Below are positions 8,333-18,000 of a DNA stretch of 64,000 nt, in pieces (positions within the stretch are counted from its first letter, which is position 1; every line of letters starts with the position of its first letter). The translations under genes and the position numbers were made by a program. This DNA comes from Clostridia bacterium (GTDB lineage Bacteria > Bacillota > Clostridia > TANB77 > UBA1234): assembly GCA_017462965.1 (NCBI GenBank), contig JAFTQC010000032.1, positions 62,001-126,000 on the forward strand, given 5' to 3'. The notes beneath the pieces are model-generated. The model was given only the letters and a program-made list of their open reading frames with translations, had not been told where the DNA came from and did not search any database.

Positions 8333-9226
8333 ATGGAAAAAATTTTAGAAAAACTAAAGCAAATAACAAGTGAGGAAAATATTTATTGTAATGAACCAAT
8401 GAAAAATCACACAACGTTCAAAACTGGTGGAAATGCTGATATATTGGTTATTCCAACATCAAAAGAAGAGCTTGTTGAGTGTTTAAAACTTGATGTTCCT
8501 AAATTTATTATAGGAAATGGAAGTAATCTTGTCGTAAAAGATGGTGGACTTAGAGGACTTGTAATAAAAACAACGAAAGTAAATAATATGCATGTCGATG
8601 GTGAAGCAATAGAAGCGGAAACAGGTTGTTTTTTGGGAAAAATTGCAATGCTTGCTAGAGATAATTCGCTTACTGGTTTTGAGTTTGCTTCTGGAATCCC
8701 AGGGACTCTAGGTGGTGCAGTTTCAATGAACGCAGGTGCATATGGCGGTGAAATAAAAGATGTTGTAATAGAAAGTACATATGCTGATTTAAATGGAAAT
8801 ATCCATACTATTTTGAATGATGAACATGAATTTGGAAAGAGAAAAAGTTTTTTCACAGGAAAAGATTATGTGATTCTTTCTTCAAAAATTCAGTTAAAAC
8901 AAGGTAATTATGAAGAAATAAAAAGAAAAATGGATGAATTAAGAGAGGCTAGAAATACAAAACAACCTGTTACGATGCCAAGTGCAGGAAGTGTTTTCAA
9001 AAGACCAGAAGGTTTTTTTGCTGGAAAACTTATTGAAGACTCAGGACTTAAAGGATATAGAATTGGTGGCGCGGAAGTTTCAACATTACATGCAGGATTT
9101 ATTGTGAATGCAGGTGGTGCAACGTCTAAAGATATACTTGATTTAATAAAACATATTCAAGAAACGGTTCAAAAAAATTATGGAGTTATGTTGGAAACAG
9201 AAGTTAAAATTATTGGAGAAGACTAA
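8333..9226 (+). CDS. murB: UDP-N-acetylenolpyruvoylglucosamine reductase
   Basis: A 297-residue type II MurB, the flavoenzyme that reduces UDP-GlcNAc-enolpyruvate to UDP-MurNAc in peptidoglycan precursor synthesis. FAD-binding motifs are clear: NHTTFKTGGNADILVIP, IIGNGSNLVVKDGGLRG and GFEFASGIPGTLGGAVSMNAGAYGGEI. The catalytic serine lies in TMPSAGSVFKRP and the C-terminal part has LIEDSGLKGYRIGGAEVS with HAGFIVN. Length is typical. Start ATG follows AAAGGTGGCGG. It lies 26 bases after the ROK gene and 23 before yvcK, a gene order frequent in Firmicutes. Confidence 0.95.
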   Translation: MEKILEKLKQITSEENIYCNEPMKNHTTFKTGGNADILVIPTSKEELVECLKLDVPKFIIGNGSNLVVKDGGLRGLVIKTTKVNNMHVDGEAIEAETGCFLGKIAMLARDNSLTGFEFASGIPGTLGGAVSMNAGAYGGEIKDVVIESTYADLNGNIHTILNDEHEFGKRKSFFTGKDYVILSSKIQLKQGNYEEIKRKMDELREARNTKQPVTMPSAGSVFKRPEGFFAGKLIEDSGLKGYRIGGAEVSTLHAGFIVNAGGATSKDILDLIKHIQETVQKNYGVMLETEVKIIGED

Positions 9227-9249
9227 GTAATAAAAGGTGGAAGTAATTG

Positions 9250-10641
9250 ATGAATAATATTAATGAATGGTTTAGCTCGGGGCTTAAGTTAAAACGTTGG
9301 TTTTTTCTTATGGTAATAGGAATTTTATTTTTGAGTTTTAGCATAGCTAAATTCATGATAAGTGAAGAACTTGAAATTTTTCAATTAGTGGTATGCATTG
9401 CTATGTTTGTAGTTGGCTTTACATCTGTGATTATGAGCTTTGTAATGTCTCAAAGAAGAATTCTTCAAGCTATAGCTGAAGCAAATGCAAATCCAAATGG
9501 AAGAAATATTAATTTGAAAAAACTTTTATTTGATAAGAGAATGCTTGATAAGAATATAAAAATTGTTGCAATTGGTGGCGGTGAAGGATTAGTAGCACTG
9601 CTTAAAGCGTTAAAGATTTTTTCAAATAATGTTACAGCCGTTGTAAGTGTCGTTGACGATGAAAAAAATAGTTCTGAGAATTTATCAATCCAAGAAATCA
9701 AAAAAGCAATGGTTGCATTATCGAGCAAGGAATCGGCTTTGTCAGATTTCTTTACACATAGAATAGCTTCTGGAGAATTAAGAGGAAGAAATGCAGGCAA
9801 TGTGTTTTTTGAAACATTGAATGATATGTGTGATAATAATTTGTCTAAAACAGTTGAACATGCATCTAAAATGCTTGATATGAGAGGTAGTGTTATACCT
9901 GCTACTTTGGATAATGTTACTATTGGTGCTGTTCTTACTGATGGTTCTAGAGTCATTGGAAAGAAGAATATAGAAGAAAAGGTCGAAGAAAAAAGTGTTG
10001 GAATTGAAAAAGTATTTTTGGTTCCTGAAAGATGTGCTCCTGCTCCAGAAGTAATAAGGAGTATAAAAGAAGCTGATGTAATAATAATTGGACCTGGAAG
10101 TTTATATATGGGTATTATTCCTACCTTGCTAATAAAAGAAATATCAGATACAATAAGAAAGAGTGAAGCGACTAAAATATTTGTTTCAAATATTATGACG
10201 GAGAAGAACCAAACTGTTGATTATGCTTTATCAGATTATATCAATATGATTCATGAACATGCTGGAAAAGGTTTGTTTAATCATTGTATCTTTTCTGATA
10301 GTGATATAATGCCGGAATATATTCGTAGATACAACAAAGAAGGCGCAGATTTAATTGAATTTGATAAAAATAAACTTAAGGATATGAAGCTAAATATAGT
10401 GGTTGCAGATTTGGCTACTGTAGATGATAGAAATGGTATTAGACATGATCATATAAAGCTTGCACAAAGTATTTTTAAAATTGTTTGTGACAACATGGAT
10501 TTAGAGGATAATGATAAAGCAATCGAATATTATACTGCTAAATCAAAATTACAAAGAATGTCTAACAAGAATAAAAAGAAAAGTTTTTGGCTAAGTAATG
10601 TTAAAGTAATTAATCCAAACAAAAAGAGAAAGCGTAAATAA
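9250..10641 (+). CDS. yvcK: YvcK/CofD-like gluconeogenesis factor
   Basis: A 463-residue member of the YvcK family, which binds UDP-sugars and is needed for growth on gluconeogenic carbon and for proper localisation of wall synthesis. The family core runs from IVAIGGGEGLVALLKALK through FTHRIASGELRGRNAGNVF, VIPATLDNVTIGAVL and IGPGSLYMGIIPTLL. Unlike the B. subtilis protein it begins with two predicted membrane segments (about residues 17-38 and 45-68), a form common in Clostridia, so it is probably membrane anchored with the domain in the cytoplasm. A basic tail ends the protein. I prefer the ATG at 9250 over the adjoining TTG. Location next to murB matches known order. Confidence 0.88.
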   Translation: MNNINEWFSSGLKLKRWFFLMVIGILFLSFSIAKFMISEELEIFQLVVCIAMFVVGFTSVIMSFVMSQRRILQAIAEANANPNGRNINLKKLLFDKRMLDKNIKIVAIGGGEGLVALLKALKIFSNNVTAVVSVVDDEKNSSENLSIQEIKKAMVALSSKESALSDFFTHRIASGELRGRNAGNVFFETLNDMCDNNLSKTVEHASKMLDMRGSVIPATLDNVTIGAVLTDGSRVIGKKNIEEKVEEKSVGIEKVFLVPERCAPAPEVIRSIKEADVIIIGPGSLYMGIIPTLLIKEISDTIRKSEATKIFVSNIMTEKNQTVDYALSDYINMIHEHAGKGLFNHCIFSDSDIMPEYIRRYNKEGADLIEFDKNKLKDMKLNIVVADLATVDDRNGIRHDHIKLAQSIFKIVCDNMDLEDNDKAIEYYTAKSKLQRMSNKNKKKSFWLSNVKVINPNKKRKRK

Positions 10642-10666
10642 ACATCTAAAATAAGGGAGTGTATTT

Positions 10667-12556
10667 ATGAGAGTTACAAGAGATAAAATTCTAAATTTTG
10701 ATATTGCTTCAAGAAAGGAATGGATTGCAACAAACGGTATTGGTGGTTTTGCTTCAAGTACGATAATTGGACTTAATACACGAAAATATCATGCGTTATT
10801 AGTGGCTGCTTTAGGAGATACCGGTGATAGATATGTTGTTTTATCAAAACTAAATGAATCTATTGTAAAAGGAGATAAGTCATATACTATATCAACAAAT
10901 CAGTGTGGTAATTTTGTTGAGAATGGATATGTGTATCAGGAGTACTTCAGAAAAGCTCTAGTTCCGGAGTTCTATTATAAGGTTGACGATGTTGATATAC
11001 TTAAAAAGGTTGCGATGAAGCATGGTGAAAATAAGGTTGCGGTTTCATACACGATAAAAACAAGAGGTGAAGATATTACTTTTAGAATCCAACCACTTGT
11101 AAATTATAGAAAATTTCATGATACAAGAAACTGTTATGAACTTGATTACAATGCAAGAGAGAATGCGATAAACATTAGATTGAATTCGCATACAACTCTT
11201 CACATGATAACTTCGGAGGGTATTTTTGAGAGATATGATAGAACATATTATAGAAATATGTTTTATATGGTAGAGGAAGAGCGTGGTCTTGATGCATATG
11301 AAGATCATTTTATGCCAGGAGCTTATGCAGTTTTTGTTCCTAAAAATACGGAGATGACATTTGAGTTTGTTGCATCTGTTGATTTTAGTCAAGATTTTTT
11401 GAAGACTGCTAATGCAAGTGAAATTATAAGAAGTGAAAACACTCGTTTAGAAAAAGTTTGCAAAATAGCTGAAGCTAATACAGTAGTAGAAAAACAACTT
11501 GCTGTGGCAGCAGATAGTTTTATAGTTGATAGAGGAAATAGAAAAACGGTAATAGCAGGATATCCATGGTTTGGAGATTGGGGCAGAGATACTTTTATTG
11601 CTTTTGAAGGATTGCTATTACGTACGAATAGATTTAAAGATGCTAAAGAAATTTTGCTTGATTTTTCAAGATTTATAAGGGATGGATTGATTCCAAATTT
11701 GATTGATGAAACAGGTGGAAGTGCATACAATACGGTGGATGCTTCGCTTTGGTATATAGATGCAGCGTATAAATATTACAAATATACTCATGATGAGATT
11801 TTTGTGCAGAAAATTTATGAACATTTATTAAAGATAGTTGATGCTTATAAAAATGGAACTCGATATAACATTTGTATGGATGTAGATGGTCTTATTTCTG
11901 CTGGTGATGAAACAACTCAGCTTACGTGGATGGATGCTAAGGTGGGAGAAATAATACCAACACCAAGATTCGGAAAGTGTGTAGAAATAAATGCATTATG
12001 GTATAATGCACTTAACATAATGAGTGAATTCTCTAAAATTTTAGGAAAAAAATTCGATACTGATTTGATAGAAAAAGTAAAAGATTCATATACTAAGTTT
12101 TATGCGGATTATGGGCTTTTTGATGTTATTGAACCTACTAGTGTGAAGATAAGACCAAATCAAATTATTGCAATTGGACTTGAATTTTCGCCAGTGAATG
12201 AGCAAAAAGCAAAGGAAATCTTAAAAGTAGTGGAAGATGAGCTATATACTGATAAGGGGTTGAAAACCTTGGCAAGTGATGATCCAGAATACAGGGGATA
12301 CTATTTTGGAGATGTATATTGCAGAGATATGAGTTATCACCAAGGAACAGTTTGGCCATGGCTTTTACAACCATATTTTGAAGCTTCTAGAAAGTATGAC
12401 GGTAAATATAAATGGTTAGAAAATACAGAAGAATTGATAACAGATGATTGTTTTGGAAGTATTAATGAAATTTATGATGCAGATGAGCCAAGACATCCAA
12501 AGGGAGCTTTTTCACAAGCTTGGAGTGTGGCTATGGCAATTATTAATTCAAAATAA
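10667..12556 (+). CDS. Amylo-alpha-1,6-glucosidase (glycogen debranching enzyme)
   Basis: A 629-residue GDE family protein. The N-terminal GDE_N region starts RKEWIATNGIGGFASSTIIGLNTRKYHALLV, and the C-terminal (alpha/alpha)6 domain carries VIAGYPWFGDWGRDTFIAFEG, the family fingerprint, plus SLWYIDAAY, DAKVGEIIPTPRFGKCVEINALWYNAL and YHQGTVWPWL. Catalytic acids lie in the GDWGRD and C-terminal regions. It removes alpha-1,6 branches from glycogen or maltodextrin in the cytoplasm. No other glycogen genes are nearby; the upstream ROK kinase could phosphorylate released glucose. Start ATG follows AAGGGAGTG. Confidence 0.9.
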   Translation: MRVTRDKILNFDIASRKEWIATNGIGGFASSTIIGLNTRKYHALLVAALGDTGDRYVVLSKLNESIVKGDKSYTISTNQCGNFVENGYVYQEYFRKALVPEFYYKVDDVDILKKVAMKHGENKVAVSYTIKTRGEDITFRIQPLVNYRKFHDTRNCYELDYNARENAINIRLNSHTTLHMITSEGIFERYDRTYYRNMFYMVEEERGLDAYEDHFMPGAYAVFVPKNTEMTFEFVASVDFSQDFLKTANASEIIRSENTRLEKVCKIAEANTVVEKQLAVAADSFIVDRGNRKTVIAGYPWFGDWGRDTFIAFEGLLLRTNRFKDAKEILLDFSRFIRDGLIPNLIDETGGSAYNTVDASLWYIDAAYKYYKYTHDEIFVQKIYEHLLKIVDAYKNGTRYNICMDVDGLISAGDETTQLTWMDAKVGEIIPTPRFGKCVEINALWYNALNIMSEFSKILGKKFDTDLIEKVKDSYTKFYADYGLFDVIEPTSVKIRPNQIIAIGLEFSPVNEQKAKEILKVVEDELYTDKGLKTLASDDPEYRGYYFGDVYCRDMSYHQGTVWPWLLQPYFEASRKYDGKYKWLENTEELITDDCFGSINEIYDADEPRHPKGAFSQAWSVAMAIINSK

Positions 12557-12583
12557 GCATTTGTAGAAAGAATAAGGGGAAGT

Positions 12584-13072
12584 ATGAAAATAATAGGGAT
12601 AGATCCAGGATATGCAATAACTGGTTTTGGAGTCATAGAATACGAAGGGAACCACTTTAAATTAATTGAAAGTGGTTCTATTCAAACTAAGGCTGGAGTG
12701 CCTCTACCTACCAGAATTGCAAAGATTTATGATGATATGACTATGTTAATTGAGAAACATAAGCCAGATGCGATTGCGATAGAAGAATTGTTTTTTAATA
12801 GAAATACAACAACTGCTATTGGTGTTGCTCAAGGAAGAGGCTCGGTTTTGATTGCTGCCGCAAAGACGGCGACTCCAATATATGAATATACGCCACTTCA
12901 AGTAAAACAAGGGGTTACGGGCTATGGACGTGCCGATAAAAAACAAGTACAAATGATGGTGAAGACGGTGCTAGGACTTGAACAAGTTCCTAAATTGGAT
13001 GATACAACAGATGCGATAGCAATAGCGATTTGTCATGCACATAGTCATAGATTTGCAAAAACAATACAATAG
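12584..13072 (+). CDS. ruvC: Holliday junction resolvase RuvC
   Basis: A 162-residue RuvC endonuclease that cuts four-way DNA junctions during recombination. The catalytic acids are all visible: D7 in IIGIDPGYAITGFG, E in AIAIEELFF, and the C-terminal D pair in LDDTTDAIAIAICH. KQVKQGVTGYGRADKKQVQMM-type sequence is the conserved basic element. Length is at the lower end of normal. ruvA and ruvB are not adjacent, so the three genes are split in this organism unless they lie elsewhere. Start follows AAGGGGAAGT; holA follows 16 bases later. Confidence 0.95.
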   Translation: MKIIGIDPGYAITGFGVIEYEGNHFKLIESGSIQTKAGVPLPTRIAKIYDDMTMLIEKHKPDAIAIEELFFNRNTTTAIGVAQGRGSVLIAAAKTATPIYEYTPLQVKQGVTGYGRADKKQVQMMVKTVLGLEQVPKLDDTTDAIAIAICHAHSHRFAKTIQ

Positions 13073-13088
13073 AAATTAGGAGATTTAA

Positions 13089-14072
13089 ATGAGTTCGAAT
13101 TTATATTTAATTACTGGTGAAGATGCTTATGAAAAACAAGAAAAACTAGAACAAATAAAAGCAGATTTTGGTGAATGTGTAAAAGGAATAAATTATATTG
13201 TTTTGGATAAAACAAATATGAATAAGCTTGAAGATGAGATAAATACATATCCTTTCGGTTTTTCGAGTAAACTTATAATTGTAAAAGTTGATAAGAAAGA
13301 AAAAGTGTCCGAAGCGACAGAAGTTGCAAATGAGGGTGAAGCATCAGAAAATGTGGAAGATAAAAATGATTGGTTAACGCCAAGTTTAGAGGAAACACTT
13401 AAGAATTTAGAAGGTGTTACGGTTGTTTTATTTGGCGATATCAAGAAGACAACTAGAATATATAAATTAGTTCAAAAACATGGAGAATGCTTGGTATGTG
13501 ACAAAAAGAAAGAATATGATTTATTATCTTGGAGTTCTAAAATTTTTAAGGAAAATAGTGTTGATATAAATAATGCAGATATCAACTATTTGATAAATCT
13601 TTGCGGAACAGACAAATTGATGCTTAAAAATGAAATTGACAAACTAATTGATTTTTCATTTGAATCTAAAAGAATTACAAAGGAAGATATTGATGCTATA
13701 TGCATTAGAACTTCAGATGTAATTATTTTTGATTTAACAGACAGCATCGGTAATAAAAATACGAAAGCAGCACTTAATTCATTAAGCGAATTGCTTGAAA
13801 ATAAAGAGCCAATTCAAAAAATTGTTATCATGATAGCGAAACATTTTAAATCTTTGCTAGTAGCTAAGGTAGCGATGCTAGAAAACAGAAATGTTTTAGA
13901 TGAACTTGCTACAAAATCTACATTTGCTGCTAATAAATATAAATCACAGGCAAAATATTTTACGCTAGAAGAATTAAAAGCGAAAGTTTTGGAATTTTCA
14001 AAGCTTGATGTGGATTCAAAAACAGGAAAAATTGATTTAAAGATAGGACTTGAAAAAATAATTTGTTCTTAA
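13089..14072 (+). CDS. holA: DNA polymerase III subunit delta
   Basis: A 327-residue clamp-loader delta subunit. The N-terminus NLYLITGEDAYEKQEKLEQI is the degenerate P-loop-like start of HolA, INTYPFGFSSKLIIVKVDK the next conserved piece, and LINLCGTDKLMLKNEIDKLIDF the domain II helix; the C-terminal domain has ENKEPIQKIVIMIAKHFKSLL. It opens the sliding clamp in the replisome. A low-complexity acidic insertion sits around residues 70-95 (EKVSEATEVANEGEASENVE). It ends inside the left foot of a palindromic terminator, its stop codon being part of the arm. Confidence 0.9.
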   Translation: MSSNLYLITGEDAYEKQEKLEQIKADFGECVKGINYIVLDKTNMNKLEDEINTYPFGFSSKLIIVKVDKKEKVSEATEVANEGEASENVEDKNDWLTPSLEETLKNLEGVTVVLFGDIKKTTRIYKLVQKHGECLVCDKKKEYDLLSWSSKIFKENSVDINNADINYLINLCGTDKLMLKNEIDKLIDFSFESKRITKEDIDAICIRTSDVIIFDLTDSIGNKNTKAALNSLSELLENKEPIQKIVIMIAKHFKSLLVAKVAMLENRNVLDELATKSTFAANKYKSQAKYFTLEELKAKVLEFSKLDVDSKTGKIDLKIGLEKIICS

Positions 14073-14131
14073 AATTTGGAAATTGGGACGGAGTCATCAA
14101 GGTGGAGAGCGCGTCCCAATTTCCAAATTTT
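14071..14131. terminator. Bidirectional terminator of the GGGAC family
   Basis: Perfect 20-base arms: AAAATTTGGAAATTGGGACG (14071-14090) and its reverse complement at 14112-14131, loop 21 bases. The holA stop overlaps the left foot and the gpr stop the right foot, so one palindrome closes two convergent genes, with T-runs on both strands. Confidence 0.88.
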
Positions 14132-14949
14132 TATGAAAAGGCTTGGTTGATTCCTTCGGAGATTATTCGCGAAAGGTTTGTGACGATGTCGTCAATGGTG
14201 TTTGGAGTAACCATAAAGTTGTCGCTTACCATTGAGGGGATTCCTATGACAGTTGGAACGCCGACTGCTATAACGGGGATTCCAAGGGATTCTTGGTTTA
14301 TTGCGTTTCTATCGTTTTTTACGCCTGAACCGGGGGTTATACCGGTGTTGCTTATTTGTATGGTGTGACTAATTCTGTGCATCTCTTTGGCTGCTAAGGC
14401 ATCGACTACTATAATGGCGTTTGGAGAAGTTTTTTCTGATATTCCCCTAATGATATCGCGGGTATCTATGCCTGTTGTTCCAAGAACGCCAGGGATGATA
14501 GCGCTTATAGAAATAGTCGGTTTATCGAGAAGCTCGGGATGATATTTTACAAGATGCCTTGTGACAGTAAGATTTTCGATGACTTTTGGTCCAAGGGCGT
14601 CTGGCGTAATATTTGAATTTCCAAGACCAACGACAAGAACAGAAAAATTAGTATTTTGAGCGGGGATTAGTTTTTTTAGAGTGTTAGAGAGACTATTAAT
14701 AATTTTTTCGTCTATTCTTGCAACTTCATCGTTCATATATTGTGATTCAATTGTAATATATTCTCCAATAGGCCTGCCTAAGGCGTTTGAAGCTTCATCG
14801 GTATTTACTTTCACGGTTGTAATTTTAAATTCATTGTCAGAATCTTCGACTATCGTTTCAATTCCAGGGATTTCGTCGTCTAAATTCATTGCTTTTTTAT
14901 AAAATTCTCTATTTTCAATAGCTAAATCTGTACGTATTTTTGAATACAT
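14131..14949 (-). CDS. gpr: Germination protease GPR
   Basis: A 272-residue aspartic-like protease of family A25. GPR degrades the small acid-soluble proteins that coat spore DNA, when the spore germinates. The N-terminus SKIRTDLAIENREF contains the site where the pro-protein is processed and whose relatives occur in SASP substrates. The body has VVGLGNSNITPDALGPKVI, ISAIIPGVLGTTGIDTRDII and IVVDALAAKEMHRISHTIQI, all diagnostic, and GSGVKNDRNAI. Shorter than the B. subtilis enzyme (about 370) but the usual size for compact Clostridia. Start ATG follows GAGGTGAGTTT. Forespore expression would be expected; no clear sigma-G box was identified. Confidence 0.93.
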   Translation of the reverse strand: MYSKIRTDLAIENREFYKKAMNLDDEIPGIETIVEDSDNEFKITTVKVNTDEASNALGRPIGEYITIESQYMNDEVARIDEKIINSLSNTLKKLIPAQNTNFSVLVVGLGNSNITPDALGPKVIENLTVTRHLVKYHPELLDKPTISISAIIPGVLGTTGIDTRDIIRGISEKTSPNAIIVVDALAAKEMHRISHTIQISNTGITPGSGVKNDRNAINQESLGIPVIAVGVPTVIGIPSMVSDNFMVTPNTIDDIVTNLSRIISEGINQAFS

Positions 14950-15033
14950 AAACTCACCTCAAATTTAATATTCCCAAAATCATCAAAACAATACAAATAA
15001 AGCCAAAAACTGTAAGAAAATTGGTGTAAATTG

Positions 15034-15062
15034 TTGAATCTTCACGCTATTTAAGGTAAAAT
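15034..15062 (+). promoter_or_regulatory. Promoter of the giant hydrolase operon
   Basis: TTGAAT (15034-15039), 17-base spacer, TAAAAT (15057-15062), 31 bases before the start codon, whose ribosome binding site is GAGGAGG. Confidence 0.65.
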
Positions 15063-15093
15063 TATATTAGGACTGTGCGAGGAGGATGATGTT

Positions 15094-18000
15094 ATGGGCA
15101 ATTTCCTAGAAAAAATAAAGAAAATGAAGAATGGGTTTAAAAAATTTTTAGACTTTATTATAGACAAAGTTAAGTTTTTTATGACTCAAATAGGTATGAT
15201 TGTTGCGATATTTATTATTATTGTGTTCTTTATTATAGCGCTAGCTGTTTTGATAAGAACAGCGGAGCATGCCTTGGGTCAGTGGCTTGACGCGGATTAT
15301 GCTGGTATTTCAACAGAAGGAGACTATGAATATTTAGTTTCTAGCTTGGGGTATGCAGGATATGATTCGCTAATAACTGAGAAAGTATGGCAAGAATTTA
15401 TGGCGTATGAATATGCTGTTTTGATGGATGTTGCTGAATACTTATATCAAGGTCAAGAAGAATATTATGGGGATCCAAACAATACTAAAGATGCGTATGG
15501 TCCATTTTCACAAAATTACTATAATGATAGTGATGAAACAGACTTAAGAGACCGTGAAAAAGGCGGTAGAAGTGATGAAAAAATTGCAGGTCCGGCGTAT
15601 TTACCATATTTGGAAGTAAAGGGTGAATATGATATTTCTAAAATGTCATTTAAAGATTGGCAAAAGTGTGTAATAGAAGGTCAAGGTTCAGCCAGATTTG
15701 GTATAACGAGTGTAGGCCAACTTACAGAGTCTCCGGGGATCGAAAATGGAAAAGTTTCTTATGGTGGAAATAGAGATGTAGTGCCACCAATGATTATGTA
15801 TGAATTCAAGATGAATCCATATGAACCAGATGCTCAAGGTTCACTTGTTCCATACATTACTGTGTTAAAAGAACAACTAAAATATTATTACTTTACTATT
15901 GGTGGAAGGGAAGAATTTAAAAATGGACCGTTAAATGATAAAAACGGTGGTGTTGTAATTGATACGAACAATATTGATCTTATCGATTTAATGGAAATAA
16001 GTACTTTGCTTAATATAGGAAATGGTTATTTGCCAAAAGCAAAGGCAGTGACAAATTATATTACACAAAATCCTGGAGCAGACCCAAGATCTAATTCGGA
16101 TGCATGGCCTGTTGCAGATTCCGCGTTTGAACAACAACTATATTATACAAATGATTATAGCTCTGTTGTTTATAAAACTGCGTTAGAAATAATAATTAAT
16201 AGATATTTACCTAAAGCTAGTATATTAACGGCTTGGTATTATGTAAAAGATACCGACTTGGCGGATCCAGAAACTCAAGGAAGAGAAACGTTAGATAATG
16301 GTGAATATAACAAATTTAATATTGATGATTTAATGAGAGATATTAAAGCTATATATAACTATTATTGTTGGGAAAATGCCGGTGAAACGTATGAAGATGA
16401 AGATATAAAAGCGATTTTGTATGATTCAGGAGATGGAACGGTCGTAAGAGAAGATGGATTGGGAAGCCCTGCTAAGAGATATGATTCTACTCAAAAGGTA
16501 GCTACGTCAAACAAAGACACATTTATTCATTTTGGACAAGCTGGCCTTGAAACGAATAAATTTGGTGTATTTAACGTGTATGAGCCAAAAGGCTCAAAAG
16601 GAAAACCGAAGGCGCCGGAAGCAATTACACAAGATCCAGAAGAAGCGACGGTTCCAGTTGTTACTGATTTAGTTTCTAAGCATGCATATTTCATGGATAG
16701 ATTTGGATTAGATGCCACATATGAATATACGTATTCGTATAGATATAAGGAAGAAATACCTCCTGAAACTACGCCTGCAACATATGTACAAGGCATTCCA
16801 ATAAAAAAACCAACAGTTCCTGCAGGACATACTTGCAACTTTGGAAGTAAAGGAGGTTATATAAGAATACCAGGCACTGCTTGTACAAGTTGTGCTAGTA
16901 AATTTGATGATTATGAAGGCTGGAAAATATGTGGAAAAGGAAAAACGAGTGCTGGAGTAACTGTATATCTTGTTCAAGATTTAAGAAATGTTACAGGACC
17001 ACTTACAGAAGTTAGTGCAAGTCTGTATATAACAGAAAAAGGTGTGAGTGATTGGATATATGACACTGCTCAAGATAGTGATGATATAGTTATACCTTAT
17101 GAAGCTACTAAAGATATAGAGCCTAGAGGCAAAATTGGTATAGATGAGAATGACAAGATTTCAAAATATATAAACGAAAAAGTTGTGAAAAAAGCAGAAG
17201 TAGATTTCGTTGAAAATACTAAAGCAATAAAAGATGCAGGGGAGTATACTATAGAACATCAAGATAAAAAATTTGTAAATTATATGCATTTGTATCCAGA
17301 ACTTACAGAAACGCCTGAAGGTGGACCTGCAGATGCGGTTGCAGCTTCAGTATTACAAGGAAATATATTTGATTATAAACATGAGTTACCTTTTTATGAT
17401 GCAGGAGCACAATCAGGAGATCCATCGTTGACTCCGGAAAAGGTTTTAGAGTTATTTAGTGGAGAAATATCTGATGAATCTAAGGGATTAAGTGGCACAA
17501 GTACAACGGGAGATACAGAGTTTTTCGGATTATTTTCGGATTTTGTTAATAGTAATAGTGAAAATCCTGATCCTAAACCAGACGAACCTAGTGGTGTAGT
17601 GGAGTATGAATTTTTAGGTATAGATAGTATAGATAGTTTGGATGTTAAAGGTTTTGCAGATAATAAACAAGATCCTAAATATAACGTTCCAAAATTTACA
17701 TCAGTTAGTTCACAATCATCGCCATTCAATGCGATTTATGCTATAGACGAATACCAATTAGCGCTTATGTTAGATATAAAGCAAAAGAGAATTTCAACAA
17801 TGATTGTTATGGACGTTGAAACTTGGGCAAAGAGTGCTACATATGATATAGAAATAATTCAAAACTCATTTGATTACACAAATTATAGATACGTAGTTCC
17901 ACATTCATACTTCAGCTTCGGTGTTAGAGTGTTCAAAATAGATGAAAAACCTTTATATAGAGTTGAATATTATAAAGATTATTTCTCGAAATATGAGAAT

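Noticed and set aside
14063-14368. Plus-strand ORF after holA
   Set aside because: Runs antisense through gpr, which is clearly real, and lacks a start site.
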